DNA of 30,342 nt from an uncultured Lachnospiraceae bacterium (GTDB lineage: Bacteria > Bacillota > Clostridia > Lachnospirales > Lachnospiraceae). The DNA lies in assembly GCA_910586605.1 (NCBI GenBank), contig CAJUJR010000032.1, positions 1-30,342 on the forward strand, written 5' to 3'. A program made the position numbers and the translations under genes. This document shows, piece by piece, positions 6,211-14,616 of the stretch; positions within the stretch are counted from its first letter, which is position 1; each line of letters opens with the position of its first letter. The notes under the pieces were generated by a model, which was not told the DNA's origin, did not search any database, and saw nothing but the letters and a program-made list of their open reading frames with translations.

Positions 6211-8106
6211 TTGAGCGAGGATAAAGGGTTACAGGAAGCAGATATGGCTACAGAGGAGGTAATTGAGGATTTATCTTCTTTTGTAGACCTTGCAGATTTG
6301 GATGAGTTAGAATATAAAGATAACGAGGATGTATTTGGCGGACTGGGCGATATCGCAGATTTGGGCGAGATGCCAGATTTATCCTTGGATACAGTATCTG
6401 ACAGCCAGGAAGCAGCAGGAGGGGTTTCTATTCCTGATTTAATTGCAGAAGAGCCAGAGGAAGTGTCTTTTCAGACGGTTGAGCCGGCAGAAGATGTTTC
6501 CGTTCCTGATTTGATGGAAGACGCAAGCCCGATACCGGATTTGCTGATGGAGGACGAGGGAGTTCCGATGCCGGCATTGGATGATATGGAGGAGGGCAAA
6601 GCCTCAATGCCGGAATCCGTTGATATGGCAGATATTGATAGTGGCGAGATGATGCCATCGTTAGATGATATGGCAAATATTGGGGACGAAGAGCCGATGC
6701 CATTATTAGATGATATGGCGGATGTTGGGGATGAAGAGCCAATGCCATTATTGGATGATATGGCGGATATTGGGGATGAAGAGCAAATGCCGCCGTTGGA
6801 TGGCATTGCAGATATGGAAATGGATTTGCCGGCGCCGGATATGGAATCGGGTGAAGATGCGGCTGGAGAAGAAGATGGCGTAATGCCTGATGTTAGCCTT
6901 TTGGATGCCATAGGGGATGAAGCAGTAGATTCTTCTGTACTGGATGCCCTTGATGGTTTGGACAACGGAACAGAGGAGCCAATCCTGGATGAAGCAGTAA
7001 GTGATATTCTTGCAGGGGGAGCTGGTATTGGTGACTTGGATTTAGGCTTTTCCGATGGAGAAGAGGCTGCGCCCGCTGTAGAGGAATCTGGTGGAAGTGG
7101 TTTAGATTCGATGTTAGGCGGTTTGTTAAATAATCTTGATATGAATGGTTCCATTTCTGACAGCCTGCCAGGTGGTGAGGATTCCATTGGAATGGGTATT
7201 GCCCCGATTGCTATGGATGAATTGGATGAATTGGATGAATTGTCAGACGATACGGAAGAAATGCTGGATGTTTCTGGAATAGTGCCAGAGGCAGCAGCAC
7301 AGGAGGAAAAGGAACCAGGGCTGTTAAAACGTGTGTTTGGCAATGTGGTGACAGATGAGATTGCGGAACAGGAGCGGATGGCGGCACAACAGGAAGAAGA
7401 GGATGCAGCAAAGCGCGCCGAGGAGGAAGAGAAGGCTAAGGAAGAAGCTGCTATAAAGAAGGAAGAGAAAAAGGCAGAAAAAGCTGCAAAAAAAGAGGAG
7501 AAGAAAAAGCAGAAAGAAGCAAAGAAGGCAGAAAAGGCTGCGAAAAAAGAGGAAAAGAAAAAACAGAAAGAGGAAGAAGAGGCAGCAGAGTTAGAGGTTG
7601 TCGGAAAACTTAATAAAGTCGGTGTTTCTATTATTGTGGCTGCAACCATTCTTTTCCTGGCAGTTGAAATTACAGGGACAAATCTCTTTGGCTACATAAG
7701 TACCAAAAATAAAGCAGTTGATTACTTTGAGATGGGCAAATATACACAGGCTTATCAGGAAGCAATTGGTACGAATATGTCTGAAAAAGACAAAGAGGAG
7801 TATGAAAAGATTAAGGTTGTGATGAAGGTACAGCAGGCATTAAATGCATATCAGAATTATGACAGAGTAAGCTATTATCCAGAGGCGCTTGATGCATTAC
7901 TTCGTGGGTTAAAGCGGTATGATTCCAATATTGATAAAGGGATTGAGTTAGAAGTGGACAGCGATATGATGTCCTGTAGGAAACAGATTCTGACATTGCT
8001 TCAGTCAGAATTTAATCTTTCAGAATCAGATGCATATTCAATTCTGGCAATGGATTCAGGGAACTATCAGAAAAAAGTTGTGGAACTTGGTTTAAAAAAG
8101 AAATAG
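6211..8106 (+). CDS. Very acidic single-pass membrane protein with repeats, function unknown
   Basis: I do not recognise this 631-residue protein. Residues 1-390 are extremely rich in Asp, Glu, Met, Pro, Gly and Leu and hold recurring IPDLx/MPxLDD motifs and a 15-residue tandem repeat. Residues about 390-460 are a Lys/Glu/Ala-rich, strongly charged stretch likely to be one long helix or coiled coil. A single membrane segment (about 471-492, VSIIVAATILFLAVEI) follows. The last 140 residues look helical and TPR-like (AVDYFEMGKYTQAYQEAI, YPEALDALLRGLKRY) and are probably outside the cell, if the charged helix marks the inner face. The TTG start at 6211 is supported by GGAGGAG (6197-6203); the next in-frame ATG (6244) lacks one. 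It follows cheV by 40 bases, so a link to chemotaxis or cell-envelope organisation is only an inference. Confidence 0.8.
   Translation: MSEDKGLQEADMATEEVIEDLSSFVDLADLDELEYKDNEDVFGGLGDIADLGEMPDLSLDTVSDSQEAAGGVSIPDLIAEEPEEVSFQTVEPAEDVSVPDLMEDASPIPDLLMEDEGVPMPALDDMEEGKASMPESVDMADIDSGEMMPSLDDMANIGDEEPMPLLDDMADVGDEEPMPLLDDMADIGDEEQMPPLDGIADMEMDLPAPDMESGEDAAGEEDGVMPDVSLLDAIGDEAVDSSVLDALDGLDNGTEEPILDEAVSDILAGGAGIGDLDLGFSDGEEAAPAVEESGGSGLDSMLGGLLNNLDMNGSISDSLPGGEDSIGMGIAPIAMDELDELDELSDDTEEMLDVSGIVPEAAAQEEKEPGLLKRVFGNVVTDEIAEQERMAAQQEEEDAAKRAEEEEKAKEEAAIKKEEKKAEKAAKKEEKKKQKEAKKAEKAAKKEEKKKQKEEEEAAELEVVGKLNKVGVSIIVAATILFLAVEITGTNLFGYISTKNKAVDYFEMGKYTQAYQEAIGTNMSEKDKEEYEKIKVVMKVQQALNAYQNYDRVSYYPEALDALLRGLKRYDSNIDKGIELEVDSDMMSCRKQILTLLQSEFNLSESDAYSILAMDSGNYQKKVVELGLKKK
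6646..6825 (+). repeat. 45-bp tandem repeat within the acidic protein gene
   Basis: Four in-frame units of 45 bp start at 6646, 6691, 6736 and 6781. They encode variants of EPMPLLDDMADIGDE. The two middle units are nearly identical and the last is degenerate, a pattern expected from recent slippage or unequal crossover. Less regular IPDL/MPDL motifs flank the block on both sides. Confidence 0.85.
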
Positions 8107-8148
8107 GGGGATGGCCCGCCAGTGCAGGATATTGGCGGGCTATCCTCC
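8106..8148 (+). terminator. Strong hairpin after the acidic protein gene
   Basis: A 16-bp stem (8106-8121 with 8133-8148, including two G-T pairs) has an inner core GCCCGCCA/TGGCGGGC and an 11-base loop. Its left arm starts at the last base of the stop codon. There is no U tract, so it may stabilise the mRNA end or act as a factor-dependent stop rather than a classic terminator. Confidence 0.55.
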
Positions 8149-8183
8149 TGATTTACGTTGCTATAGAAAGGAACAGGACAGAG

Positions 8184-8792
8184 ATGATTGCAATTATTGA
8201 TTATGATGCAGGCAATTTAAAAAGTGTGGAAAAAGCGTTGCAGTTTCTTGGAGAGGAAGGTAAATGCACAAGAGATGCCCAGGAAATTCTAAATGCAGAT
8301 AAGGTAATACTGCCAGGCGTAGGGGCATTTGGGGAAGCAATGGAGAAACTTGGGCATTTTGGACTGATTGAGGTTCTGCAGGATGTTGTGAAAAGGGACA
8401 TACCATTTCTGGGCATATGCCTTGGGCTGCAGTTAATGTTTGAAAGCAGTGAAGAGGCTCCTGGGATTGCAGGGTTATCCCTTTTGCCGGGAAAAATTGT
8501 AGCATTTCCGAAGAAAGAAGGGTATAAGATTCCGCATATGGGTTGGAATTCACTTTCCATTCATAAGGACGCCCGTTTGTTCCGGGGAGTGGAAAAAGAG
8601 CCTTATGTTTATTTTGTACACTCTTATTATCTGGAGGCAATGGAGCAGTCAGATGTGGCGGCTACTACAGAATATATTACAAAGGTACATGCTTCTGTTG
8701 AACATGGAAATCTTTTTGGATGCCAGTTCCATCCTGAAAAGAGTGGTGAAACAGGTTTGCAGATTTTGAGAAATTTCTGTGAAGTAAATTGA
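8184..8792 (+). CDS. hisH: Imidazole glycerol phosphate synthase, glutaminase subunit HisH
   Basis: HisH hydrolyses glutamine and channels ammonia to HisF in histidine synthesis. The 202-residue protein starts IAIIDYDAGNLKSV, as expected for a class I glutamine amidotransferase. The nucleophile Cys79 lies in FLGICLGLQL, and His183 and Glu185 in CQFHPEKSG complete the triad. The oxyanion-strand motif PGVGAF is present. Length is normal. ATG 8184 has a modest AAAGGA site about ten bases upstream. hisF follows after a 153-base gap; no other his genes are in the window, so the rest of the pathway must be elsewhere. Confidence 0.97.
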   Translation: MIAIIDYDAGNLKSVEKALQFLGEEGKCTRDAQEILNADKVILPGVGAFGEAMEKLGHFGLIEVLQDVVKRDIPFLGICLGLQLMFESSEEAPGIAGLSLLPGKIVAFPKKEGYKIPHMGWNSLSIHKDARLFRGVEKEPYVYFVHSYYLEAMEQSDVAATTEYITKVHASVEHGNLFGCQFHPEKSGETGLQILRNFCEVN

Positions 8793-8795
8793 AAG

Positions 8796-8882
8796 ATTTG
8801 CTAGAGCGCGTTTGACGATTGCTTTTATTAGATGTGTTTTACACTTTGTGGGAGAATGAATTTCAAACATGCTCTGGCAGGT
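8796..8882 (+). ncRNA. Long imperfect hairpin between hisH and hisF
   Basis: GCTAGAGCGCGTTTGA (8800-8815) pairs with TCAAACATGCTCTGGC (8863-8878) with one C-A mismatch and two G-T pairs. The stem can be extended by four weaker pairs to 8796/8882. The 47-base loop contains a small perfect hairpin, GTGT-TTT-ACAC (8834-8844). It matches no riboswitch I know. It may be a dispersed structured repeat, a processing signal or a weak attenuator; no U tract follows. Confidence 0.4.
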
Positions 8883-8945
8883 AATTTAGAATGGATGTAA
8901 AGGAAAAATATGATCACTGGATTTTGAAGGAAGGATAGAAGGAAA

Positions 8946-9707
8946 ATGTTTACAAAGAGGATTATTCCATGTTTAGATGTAAATAATGGAAGGGTAGTAA
9001 AGGGGATTAATTTTGTAGATTTACGGGATGCCGGAGACCCGGTCGAGGTAGGGAAAGCATATGGGGAAGCAGGGGCGGATGAACTTGTTTTTTTGGATAT
9101 TACAGCATCTTCTGATGCAAGGGCAACGAAAATTGATATGGTGCGGCGGGTAGCGGAAACAGTATTTATCCCATTTACTGTTGGGGGAGGTATCCGTACA
9201 ATTGATGATTTTAAGCTGGTGCTCCGTGAAGGGGCAGACAAGGTAGCAGTAAATTCAGCAGCAATCCAGAATCCAGAACTGATTTCGGAGGCTGCAATGA
9301 AGTTTGGAAGCCAGTGTGTCGTGGTGGCAATTGATGCAAAACGCCGTGCAGATGGAAGTGGATGGAATATTTATAAGAACGGCGGACGTGTTGATATGGG
9401 GATTGACGCTGTCGAATGGGCAGTAAAAGCAAATAAACTGGGGGCAGGAGAAATCCTTTTGACCAGCATGGACTGTGATGGGACAAAGGACGGTTATGAT
9501 ATTGAACTGACAAAGACAATATCGGGACAGGTTTCCATTCCAGTCATTGCTTCCGGAGGGGCTGGGAAACTGGAGCATTTTAAAGAAGCATTGGTAGAAG
9601 GGGATGCAGATGCTGTGTTGGCAGCTTCACTATTCCACTATAAAGAACTTACGATTAATGAAGTGAAAGAATATCTCCGTAAAGAAGGGATTAGCGTACG
9701 CTTGTAA
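8946..9707 (+). CDS. hisF: Imidazole glycerol phosphate synthase, cyclase subunit HisF
   Basis: HisF is a TIM barrel that uses HisH-derived ammonia to convert PRFAR to imidazole glycerol phosphate and AICAR. The 253 residues match the family length. The start is typical (MFTKRIIPCLDVNNGRVVKG). Catalytic Asp11 lies in PCLDV and Asp130 in AIDAKR. Phosphate-binding motifs FTVGGGIRT and IPVIASGGAG are intact. A GAAGGAAGGA stretch precedes ATG 8946 by about eleven bases. It pairs functionally with hisH upstream. Confidence 0.98.
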   Translation: MFTKRIIPCLDVNNGRVVKGINFVDLRDAGDPVEVGKAYGEAGADELVFLDITASSDARATKIDMVRRVAETVFIPFTVGGGIRTIDDFKLVLREGADKVAVNSAAIQNPELISEAAMKFGSQCVVVAIDAKRRADGSGWNIYKNGGRVDMGIDAVEWAVKANKLGAGEILLTSMDCDGTKDGYDIELTKTISGQVSIPVIASGGAGKLEHFKEALVEGDADAVLAASLFHYKELTINEVKEYLRKEGISVRL

Positions 9708-9775
9708 AAAGTAACGCGGCACATATAAATTACAGAAAGGGAGCAGCATTGAGGCGCTGCAGAAGGGGCAAAAAG

Positions 9776-10459
9776 ATGGCAATGATTACAAATGACTGGC
9801 TTGATGCAATTCAAACTGAATTTTCCAAGCCATATTACAAGGAACTTTTTGAGTTTGTAAAGGAGGAATATAGCCGTGTAACAGTATATCCTCCTTCAGA
9901 TGATATTTTTAATGCATTTCATTTTACACCTTTGTCAAAGGTAAAGGTACTGATTTTAGGGCAGGACCCATACCATAATGTCCATCAGGCACATGGCCTG
10001 AGTTTTTCTGTGCCGGATGACCAGAAGGACATTCCGCCTTCTTTGCAGAATATTTATAAGGAGCTACAAGAGGATTTGGGTTGTAGGGTTCCTAATAATG
10101 GTTATCTAAAAAAGTGGGCTGACCAGGGCGTCCTTTTACTAAATACGGTCTTGACTGTCCGTGCCCATCAGGCAAATTCCCATCAGGGAAAGGGCTGGGA
10201 GAAGTTTACAGATGCAGTAATCCAGGCTGTAAATATGCAGGATAGGCCGGTTGTGTATCTTCTTTGGGGGAAGCCGGCGCAGAGCAAGGCTTCGATGCTG
10301 ACGAATCCAAAGCATTTGATTTTAAAGGCACCGCATCCAAGCCCTTTATCTGCATACAGGGGATTTTTCGGGTGCAGGCATTTTAGCCGGGCAAATGCTT
10401 TTCTAGTGGAAAATGGGGCAGAGCCGATTGATTGGCAAATTGAAGACGTTAGGAATTAG
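9776..10459 (+). CDS. ung: Uracil-DNA glycosylase (family 1)
   Basis: Ung removes uracil from DNA at the start of base-excision repair. The 227-residue protein has the water-activating motif GQDPYH with Asp64, the FSVP and LLLNTVLTVR segments, and the HPSPLSAYRGF loop with His187. Both numbers equal those of E. coli Ung, which supports starting at ATG 9776 behind AGAAGGGG (9761-9768) rather than at the in-frame TTG 9749. It lies 68 bases after hisF without an obvious terminator, so cotranscription is likely though there is no functional link. Confidence 0.97.
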   Translation: MAMITNDWLDAIQTEFSKPYYKELFEFVKEEYSRVTVYPPSDDIFNAFHFTPLSKVKVLILGQDPYHNVHQAHGLSFSVPDDQKDIPPSLQNIYKELQEDLGCRVPNNGYLKKWADQGVLLLNTVLTVRAHQANSHQGKGWEKFTDAVIQAVNMQDRPVVYLLWGKPAQSKASMLTNPKHLILKAPHPSPLSAYRGFFGCRHFSRANAFLVENGAEPIDWQIEDVRN

Positions 10460-10462
10460 GAG

Positions 10463-10482
10463 CTGTAAATAATTTATTACAG
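10463..10482 (+). other. Small hairpin between ung and the ABC exporter genes
   Basis: CTGTAA (10463-10468) pairs with TTACAG (10477-10482) over an 8-base AT loop. A GGA/TCC extension needs one bulged G. No T run follows. This is weak evidence for a terminator. Confidence 0.25.
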
Positions 10483-10507
10483 TCCCTTTACAGAAAAGAG
10501 GTGCAGC

Positions 10508-12655
10508 ATGTTACGTATTGTAAAGTATATGAAGGGCTATGGGAATCTTGTAGCCCTTATTGTAGTGCTTTTGGTAGTGCAGGCATTTTGTGATCTGGCA
10601 TTGCCGCAGTATACGTCAGATATTATTGATAATGGAATCCAAAATAAGGGAGTTATATATGTGCTTCCGGAAAAAATCCTGGCTGTGGAATTTGAAGCAG
10701 CCCAGATGGTGATGACAAAAGAGGAGATTGCTGACTGGAAAGATTCTTATAAAGAAAATGGGGAAATTTATGAACGGAAGGATATTTCTAAAAAAAGGCT
10801 GGAAGAATTGAATGAGGAATTTTCAGTTCCGCTTTTAGTCTATGCGCAGACGCTTTCTATGCGAAAGGAAACGAAAGCCGGGCAGCAGATGCCAGAGGGC
10901 GCTTTGGCTGGAATCCGTGATAAAGTGGAAGAACAGTGCAGCACAATAGGGGAATCCCTTGTATATTCTACGGTAATGGCATACACCGCTTCTGTAGAAG
11001 AGGCGGCGGGCATTGATATGGAGAAGAAGCAGAAAAATTATCTGTGGCTTGCTGGTGGGAAAATGCTTATTGTCGCTTTTTTAATGGCGTTGGTATCTTC
11101 CCTTGTCTGCCTTTATTCTGCTAAGATAGGGGCTGGTGTTGGCCGGGATTTAAGAGGGAAGATTTACTCGAAAGTAATGCGCTTTTCGGATGCAGAAATG
11201 GGAAAATATTCCACGGCTTCCTTGATTACAAGGAGTACAAATGATGTGCAGCAGATTCAGATGGTAGAAACCATGCTTCTCCGCATGATTATTTACGCGC
11301 CAATTATCGGGATCGGAGGGATAATCAAGGTAATCCAGACAGGTTCCGGCATGGGCTGGATTATTGTTCTTGCCGTTGTGCTTTTGTTTGCCCTTGTTAT
11401 GGCGCTTTTAAAGCTTGCAATGCCAAAGTTTAAAAAGATGCAGACGTTGGTTGACCGTATTAACCTGATTTCTAGGGAAATATTGACAGGGCTTTCCGTT
11501 ATCCGGGCTTTTGGCCGGGAAAAACGGGAGGAAGAGCGTTTTGAAGAAGCAAATACAGCCCTGACAAGGAACATGCTGTTTACAAACCGTGTAATGACAT
11601 TTATGATGCCGTGTATGATGTTTATTATGTATGGCATATCTATTTTGATTGTATGGGTGGCTGCCGGGAAGATTGACCAGGGGACAATACAGGTTGGGAC
11701 GATGACGGCGTTTATCACGTATGCTATGCAGATTGTTATGGCGTTTTTGATGCTGACAATGCTTTCAGTTATGGCGCCGCGTGCTTCCGTGGCGGCAGAA
11801 CGTATTGATGAAGTGTTAGAAGCCAAGATTTTGATTCAGGACAAGGAAGGGGCAAAAGAGACAAAGATACAGCATGGCGTTGTAGAATTTCAAGATGTAA
11901 GTTTTGCCTATCCTGGCGGGGATGAAAATGTAATAGAGCATATTTCTTTTACAGCGGGAACAGGGAAAGTAACGGCGATAATTGGTGGTACAGGAAGCGG
12001 TAAATCTACGCTGGTAAACCTGATTCCGAGGTTTTATGACGTGACTTCTGGAAAGATTACGATAGATGGGGAAGATATCCGGGAAATAACGCAAAAAAGC
12101 CTGCGTGATGCGATTGGTTATGTGCCGCAGAAGGGCGTGCTGTTTTCTGGGACAATTGCTTCTAACCTAAAATATGGAAAAGAGGATGCGACACAAAAGC
12201 AGATAGAGGAAGCAATTTCGATAGCACAGGCAAAAGAAATTGTGGATGGTAAGAAAGACGGCTACAACAGTACGATTGCGCAAGGGGGAAGCAATGTGTC
12301 CGGCGGGCAGAAACAACGATTTTCAATTGCGCGTGCGATTGTAAAAGAGCCGAAAATCTATATATTTGACGATAGTTTTTCTGCTTTGGATTATAAAACT
12401 GACGCAGTCCTCCGGAAAGAACTTTCTAAAAAGACAAAATCTGCCACCGTATTGATTGTGGCGCAGCGTATTAGCACGATTCTCCATGCAGACCAGATTA
12501 TTGTATTGGAGGAAGGGAAGATTGCAGGAATCGGGACGCACCGGGAGCTGATGGAAAACTGCAGCGTATATCAAGAGATTGCTGCATCACAGCTTTCTGA
12601 AGGTGATTTGGATAAATTAGCAGAAGGCAGGAAGGAGGGGAAAGCCAATGAGTGA
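10508..12655 (+). CDS. Heterodimeric ABC exporter, subunit with degenerate ATP site
   Basis: This is a fused membrane-ATPase half transporter of 715 residues, exporting an unknown substrate (drug, lipid or peptide). After the first membrane helix (about 14-35) there is an insertion of roughly 130 residues, predicted extracellular, before the second helix (about 178-200). The ATPase domain has Walker A GGTGSGKS (Lys499) and a good signature VSGGQKQR. The residue after the Walker B Asp is Asp622 (FDDSFSALD), not Glu, and the H-loop His is Gln653 (VAQRIST). Such changes mark the non-hydrolysing site in heterodimeric exporters such as TM287/288 and LmrCD. The stop codon lies inside the next gene (8-base overlap), so the two are cotranslated. 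Start ATG 10508 follows AAAAGAGGTG. Confidence 0.93.
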   Translation: MLRIVKYMKGYGNLVALIVVLLVVQAFCDLALPQYTSDIIDNGIQNKGVIYVLPEKILAVEFEAAQMVMTKEEIADWKDSYKENGEIYERKDISKKRLEELNEEFSVPLLVYAQTLSMRKETKAGQQMPEGALAGIRDKVEEQCSTIGESLVYSTVMAYTASVEEAAGIDMEKKQKNYLWLAGGKMLIVAFLMALVSSLVCLYSAKIGAGVGRDLRGKIYSKVMRFSDAEMGKYSTASLITRSTNDVQQIQMVETMLLRMIIYAPIIGIGGIIKVIQTGSGMGWIIVLAVVLLFALVMALLKLAMPKFKKMQTLVDRINLISREILTGLSVIRAFGREKREEERFEEANTALTRNMLFTNRVMTFMMPCMMFIMYGISILIVWVAAGKIDQGTIQVGTMTAFITYAMQIVMAFLMLTMLSVMAPRASVAAERIDEVLEAKILIQDKEGAKETKIQHGVVEFQDVSFAYPGGDENVIEHISFTAGTGKVTAIIGGTGSGKSTLVNLIPRFYDVTSGKITIDGEDIREITQKSLRDAIGYVPQKGVLFSGTIASNLKYGKEDATQKQIEEAISIAQAKEIVDGKKDGYNSTIAQGGSNVSGGQKQRFSIARAIVKEPKIYIFDDSFSALDYKTDAVLRKELSKKTKSATVLIVAQRISTILHADQIIVLEEGKIAGIGTHRELMENCSVYQEIAASQLSEGDLDKLAEGRKEGKANE

Positions 12656-14474
12656 GCAGAAAGCGCCAAGAAGGATGCATCCTGGGCCTGGGGCAATGGG
12701 GACAGAAAAGGCAAAGAATTTTAAGGGTACAATCCGAAAAATCCTTTTTTATATTGGAAAATATAAAATTGGCATTGTTTTTGTGGGGATTTTTGCCATT
12801 GCTTCCACTGTTTTTAATGTTGCAGGGCCAAAGGTGCTTGGGAATGCAACAACAGAGCTGTCAGAAGGGCTTATGAGGAAAATCCAGGGCGAAGGCGGAA
12901 TTGATTTTTCAAAAATAGGATGGATTTTAGTTGGGGTTTTATGCCTTTATGGTTTTAGTTCTGTATTTAGTGCGCTGCAAGGCTGGATTATGACTGGTGT
13001 AACACAGAAAATATGTTACCAGCTGCGTAAGGAAATTTCTGAAAAAATCAACCGGATGCCAATGAAGTATTTTGAAAGCCGGACATATGGGGAGGTGCTT
13101 TCCCGTATTACAAATGATGTGGACACGGTGGGGATGGGCTTAAACCAGAGCGTAACACAGATTATCACATCCATTACAACACTTGTGGGCGTTTTGATTA
13201 TGATGCTTTCCATCAGTCCATTAATGACGCTGATTGCCATTATAATCCTTCCGGTTTCAGTAATTTTGATTAGCCTAGTCGTTAAGAAGTCCCAGAAATA
13301 TTTTAAGACGCAGCAGGAATACCTGGGGCATATTAATGGGCAGATTGAAGAAAACTATGGCGGCCATAATGTGGTGCGTGCTTTTAATAAGGAAGAGAGT
13401 GTAATTAAGGAATTTATTGATACAAATGATGTGCTTTATGATTCGGCATGGAAATCACAGTTTTTATCTGGAATGATGCAGCCGGTCATGATGTTTGTCG
13501 GGAACCTGGGGTATGCAGGGGTGGCAATTGCCGGGGGGTTCCTAACGATTAAAGGGACAATCCAAGTTGGTGATATCCAGGCGTTTATCCAGTATGTAAA
13601 GCAATTTACGCAGCCGGTGCAGCAGATTGCACAAGTAATCAATATGCTGCAGTCTATGGCGGCTGCGGCAGAACGTGTTTTTGAGTTTTTAGAAGAGGAA
13701 GAGGAAGGACAGGTGGCAGGCCATCCGGTATCAGTTGAAGAGATTAGCGGAAATGTTGACTTTGAGCATATTAGTTTTGGCTACCAAGAAGGGCAGATAA
13801 TCCTCCATGATTTCAGCACGCACGTAGAACCGGGAAAGAAAATTGCGATTGTAGGCCCGACCGGGGCAGGCAAGACAACGCTTGTAAAGCTTTTGATGCG
13901 TTTTTATGACGTAAATTCTGGTTCCATCCGCCTTGACGGGCATGATATCCGAGAGTTTAACCGCAGGGATTTAAGGGACGCATTTGGCATGGTGCTGCAG
14001 GACACATGGCTTTTTAAAGGGACAATTATGGAAAACATCCGCTATGGGAAGCTTACCGCAACAGATGAAGAGGTGATTGCCGCCGCAAAAGCAGCCCATG
14101 CAGACAGTTTTATCAGAACACTGCCAGGCGGCTACCAGATGGAGCTAAATGAGGAAGCGAGCAATGTTTCGCAAGGGCAAAAACAGCTCCTTACGATTGC
14201 AAGGGCGATACTTGCCAATAACCGGATATTGATTCTGGATGAAGCAACGTCTTCGGTTGATACTTATACAGAAGTAAGAATCCAAAAGGCGATGGATAAC
14301 CTAATGAAAGGCAGAACCAGCTTTGTGATTGCCCACCGCCTTTCCACAATCCGTGATGCAGACAGTATTCTGGTTATGAAAGACGGAGATATTGCGGAAC
14401 AGGGAAGCCATGAGGAACTTTTGCAAAAAAATGGCGTTTATGCCGATTTGTACCGCAGCCAGTTTTACGCATGA
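12648..14474 (+). CDS. Heterodimeric ABC exporter, subunit with catalytic ATP site
   Basis: This is the partner half transporter of 608 residues with a standard six-helix membrane domain and no large insertion. Walker A is GPTGAGKTT (Lys409), and Walker B has catalytic Glu532 (ILDEATSSVD). His563 is in the H loop (IAHRLST). The signature is altered (VSQGQKQ, with Gln509 in place of Gly). With the first subunit this yields one consensus site (Walker motifs here, LSGGQ-type signature there) and one degenerate site. The upstream ribosome site GGAGGGG lies inside the first gene. No sensor or regulator gene is adjacent. It is followed by the secA promoter region. Confidence 0.94.
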   Translation: MSEQKAPRRMHPGPGAMGTEKAKNFKGTIRKILFYIGKYKIGIVFVGIFAIASTVFNVAGPKVLGNATTELSEGLMRKIQGEGGIDFSKIGWILVGVLCLYGFSSVFSALQGWIMTGVTQKICYQLRKEISEKINRMPMKYFESRTYGEVLSRITNDVDTVGMGLNQSVTQIITSITTLVGVLIMMLSISPLMTLIAIIILPVSVILISLVVKKSQKYFKTQQEYLGHINGQIEENYGGHNVVRAFNKEESVIKEFIDTNDVLYDSAWKSQFLSGMMQPVMMFVGNLGYAGVAIAGGFLTIKGTIQVGDIQAFIQYVKQFTQPVQQIAQVINMLQSMAAAAERVFEFLEEEEEGQVAGHPVSVEEISGNVDFEHISFGYQEGQIILHDFSTHVEPGKKIAIVGPTGAGKTTLVKLLMRFYDVNSGSIRLDGHDIREFNRRDLRDAFGMVLQDTWLFKGTIMENIRYGKLTATDEEVIAAAKAAHADSFIRTLPGGYQMELNEEASNVSQGQKQLLTIARAILANNRILILDEATSSVDTYTEVRIQKAMDNLMKGRTSFVIAHRLSTIRDADSILVMKDGDIAEQGSHEELLQKNGVYADLYRSQFYA

Positions 14475-14486
14475 TGATTAGGATGG

Positions 14487-14514
14487 CCGTGGATAGTACT
14501 AGGCTAGATAGTAA
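14487..14514 (+). repeat. Degenerate CTGTGRATAGTAAC motif before secA
   Basis: CCGTGGATAGTA (14487-14498) matches 11 of 12 bases of the lipoprotein copy. A second half copy, GATAGTAA (14507-14514), follows 15 bases later. They lie 13 bases after the exporter stop codon and upstream of the secA promoter. Confidence 0.4.
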
Positions 14515-14516
14515 GG

Positions 14517-14549
14517 AAACCGAAAAAAATGTTGCTTCCTGTTCGGTTT
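14517..14549. promoter_or_regulatory. Inverted repeat overlapping the secA promoter
   Basis: AAACCGAA (14517-14524) and TTCGGTTT (14542-14549) form a perfect 8-bp inverted repeat with a 17-base gap that contains the -35 box. No T run follows. It could be an operator or a weak stop for the exporter transcript. Confidence 0.35.
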
Positions 14550-14560
14550 AATGCTATACT
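14532..14560 (+). promoter_or_regulatory. Promoter of secA
   Basis: TTGCTT (14532-14537) and TATACT (14555-14560) are 17 bases apart. TG at 14552-14553 gives an extended -10. The predicted start is near 14567, about 50 bases before the secA start. Confidence 0.75.
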
Positions 14561-14616
14561 TTAGTGTGATTTCGTTTTAGAACTGATAAATTTACAGATA
14601 AATAGGAGCGATGTTC

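Noticed and set aside
6646..6825. CRISPR-like repeat array
   Set aside because: The units are contiguous with no spacers, keep the reading frame and encode a protein repeat.
6471..7649. A 392-codon open frame on the minus strand, rich in Ser, Ala and Phe
   Set aside because: It is the shadow of the low-complexity Asp/Glu/Lys-rich gene on the plus strand, has no ribosome site and has no protein-like composition.
9749..9775. TTG at 9749 as the ung start
   Set aside because: The start at 9776 gives Asp64 and His187 in the same positions as E. coli Ung and has its own AGAAGGGG site.
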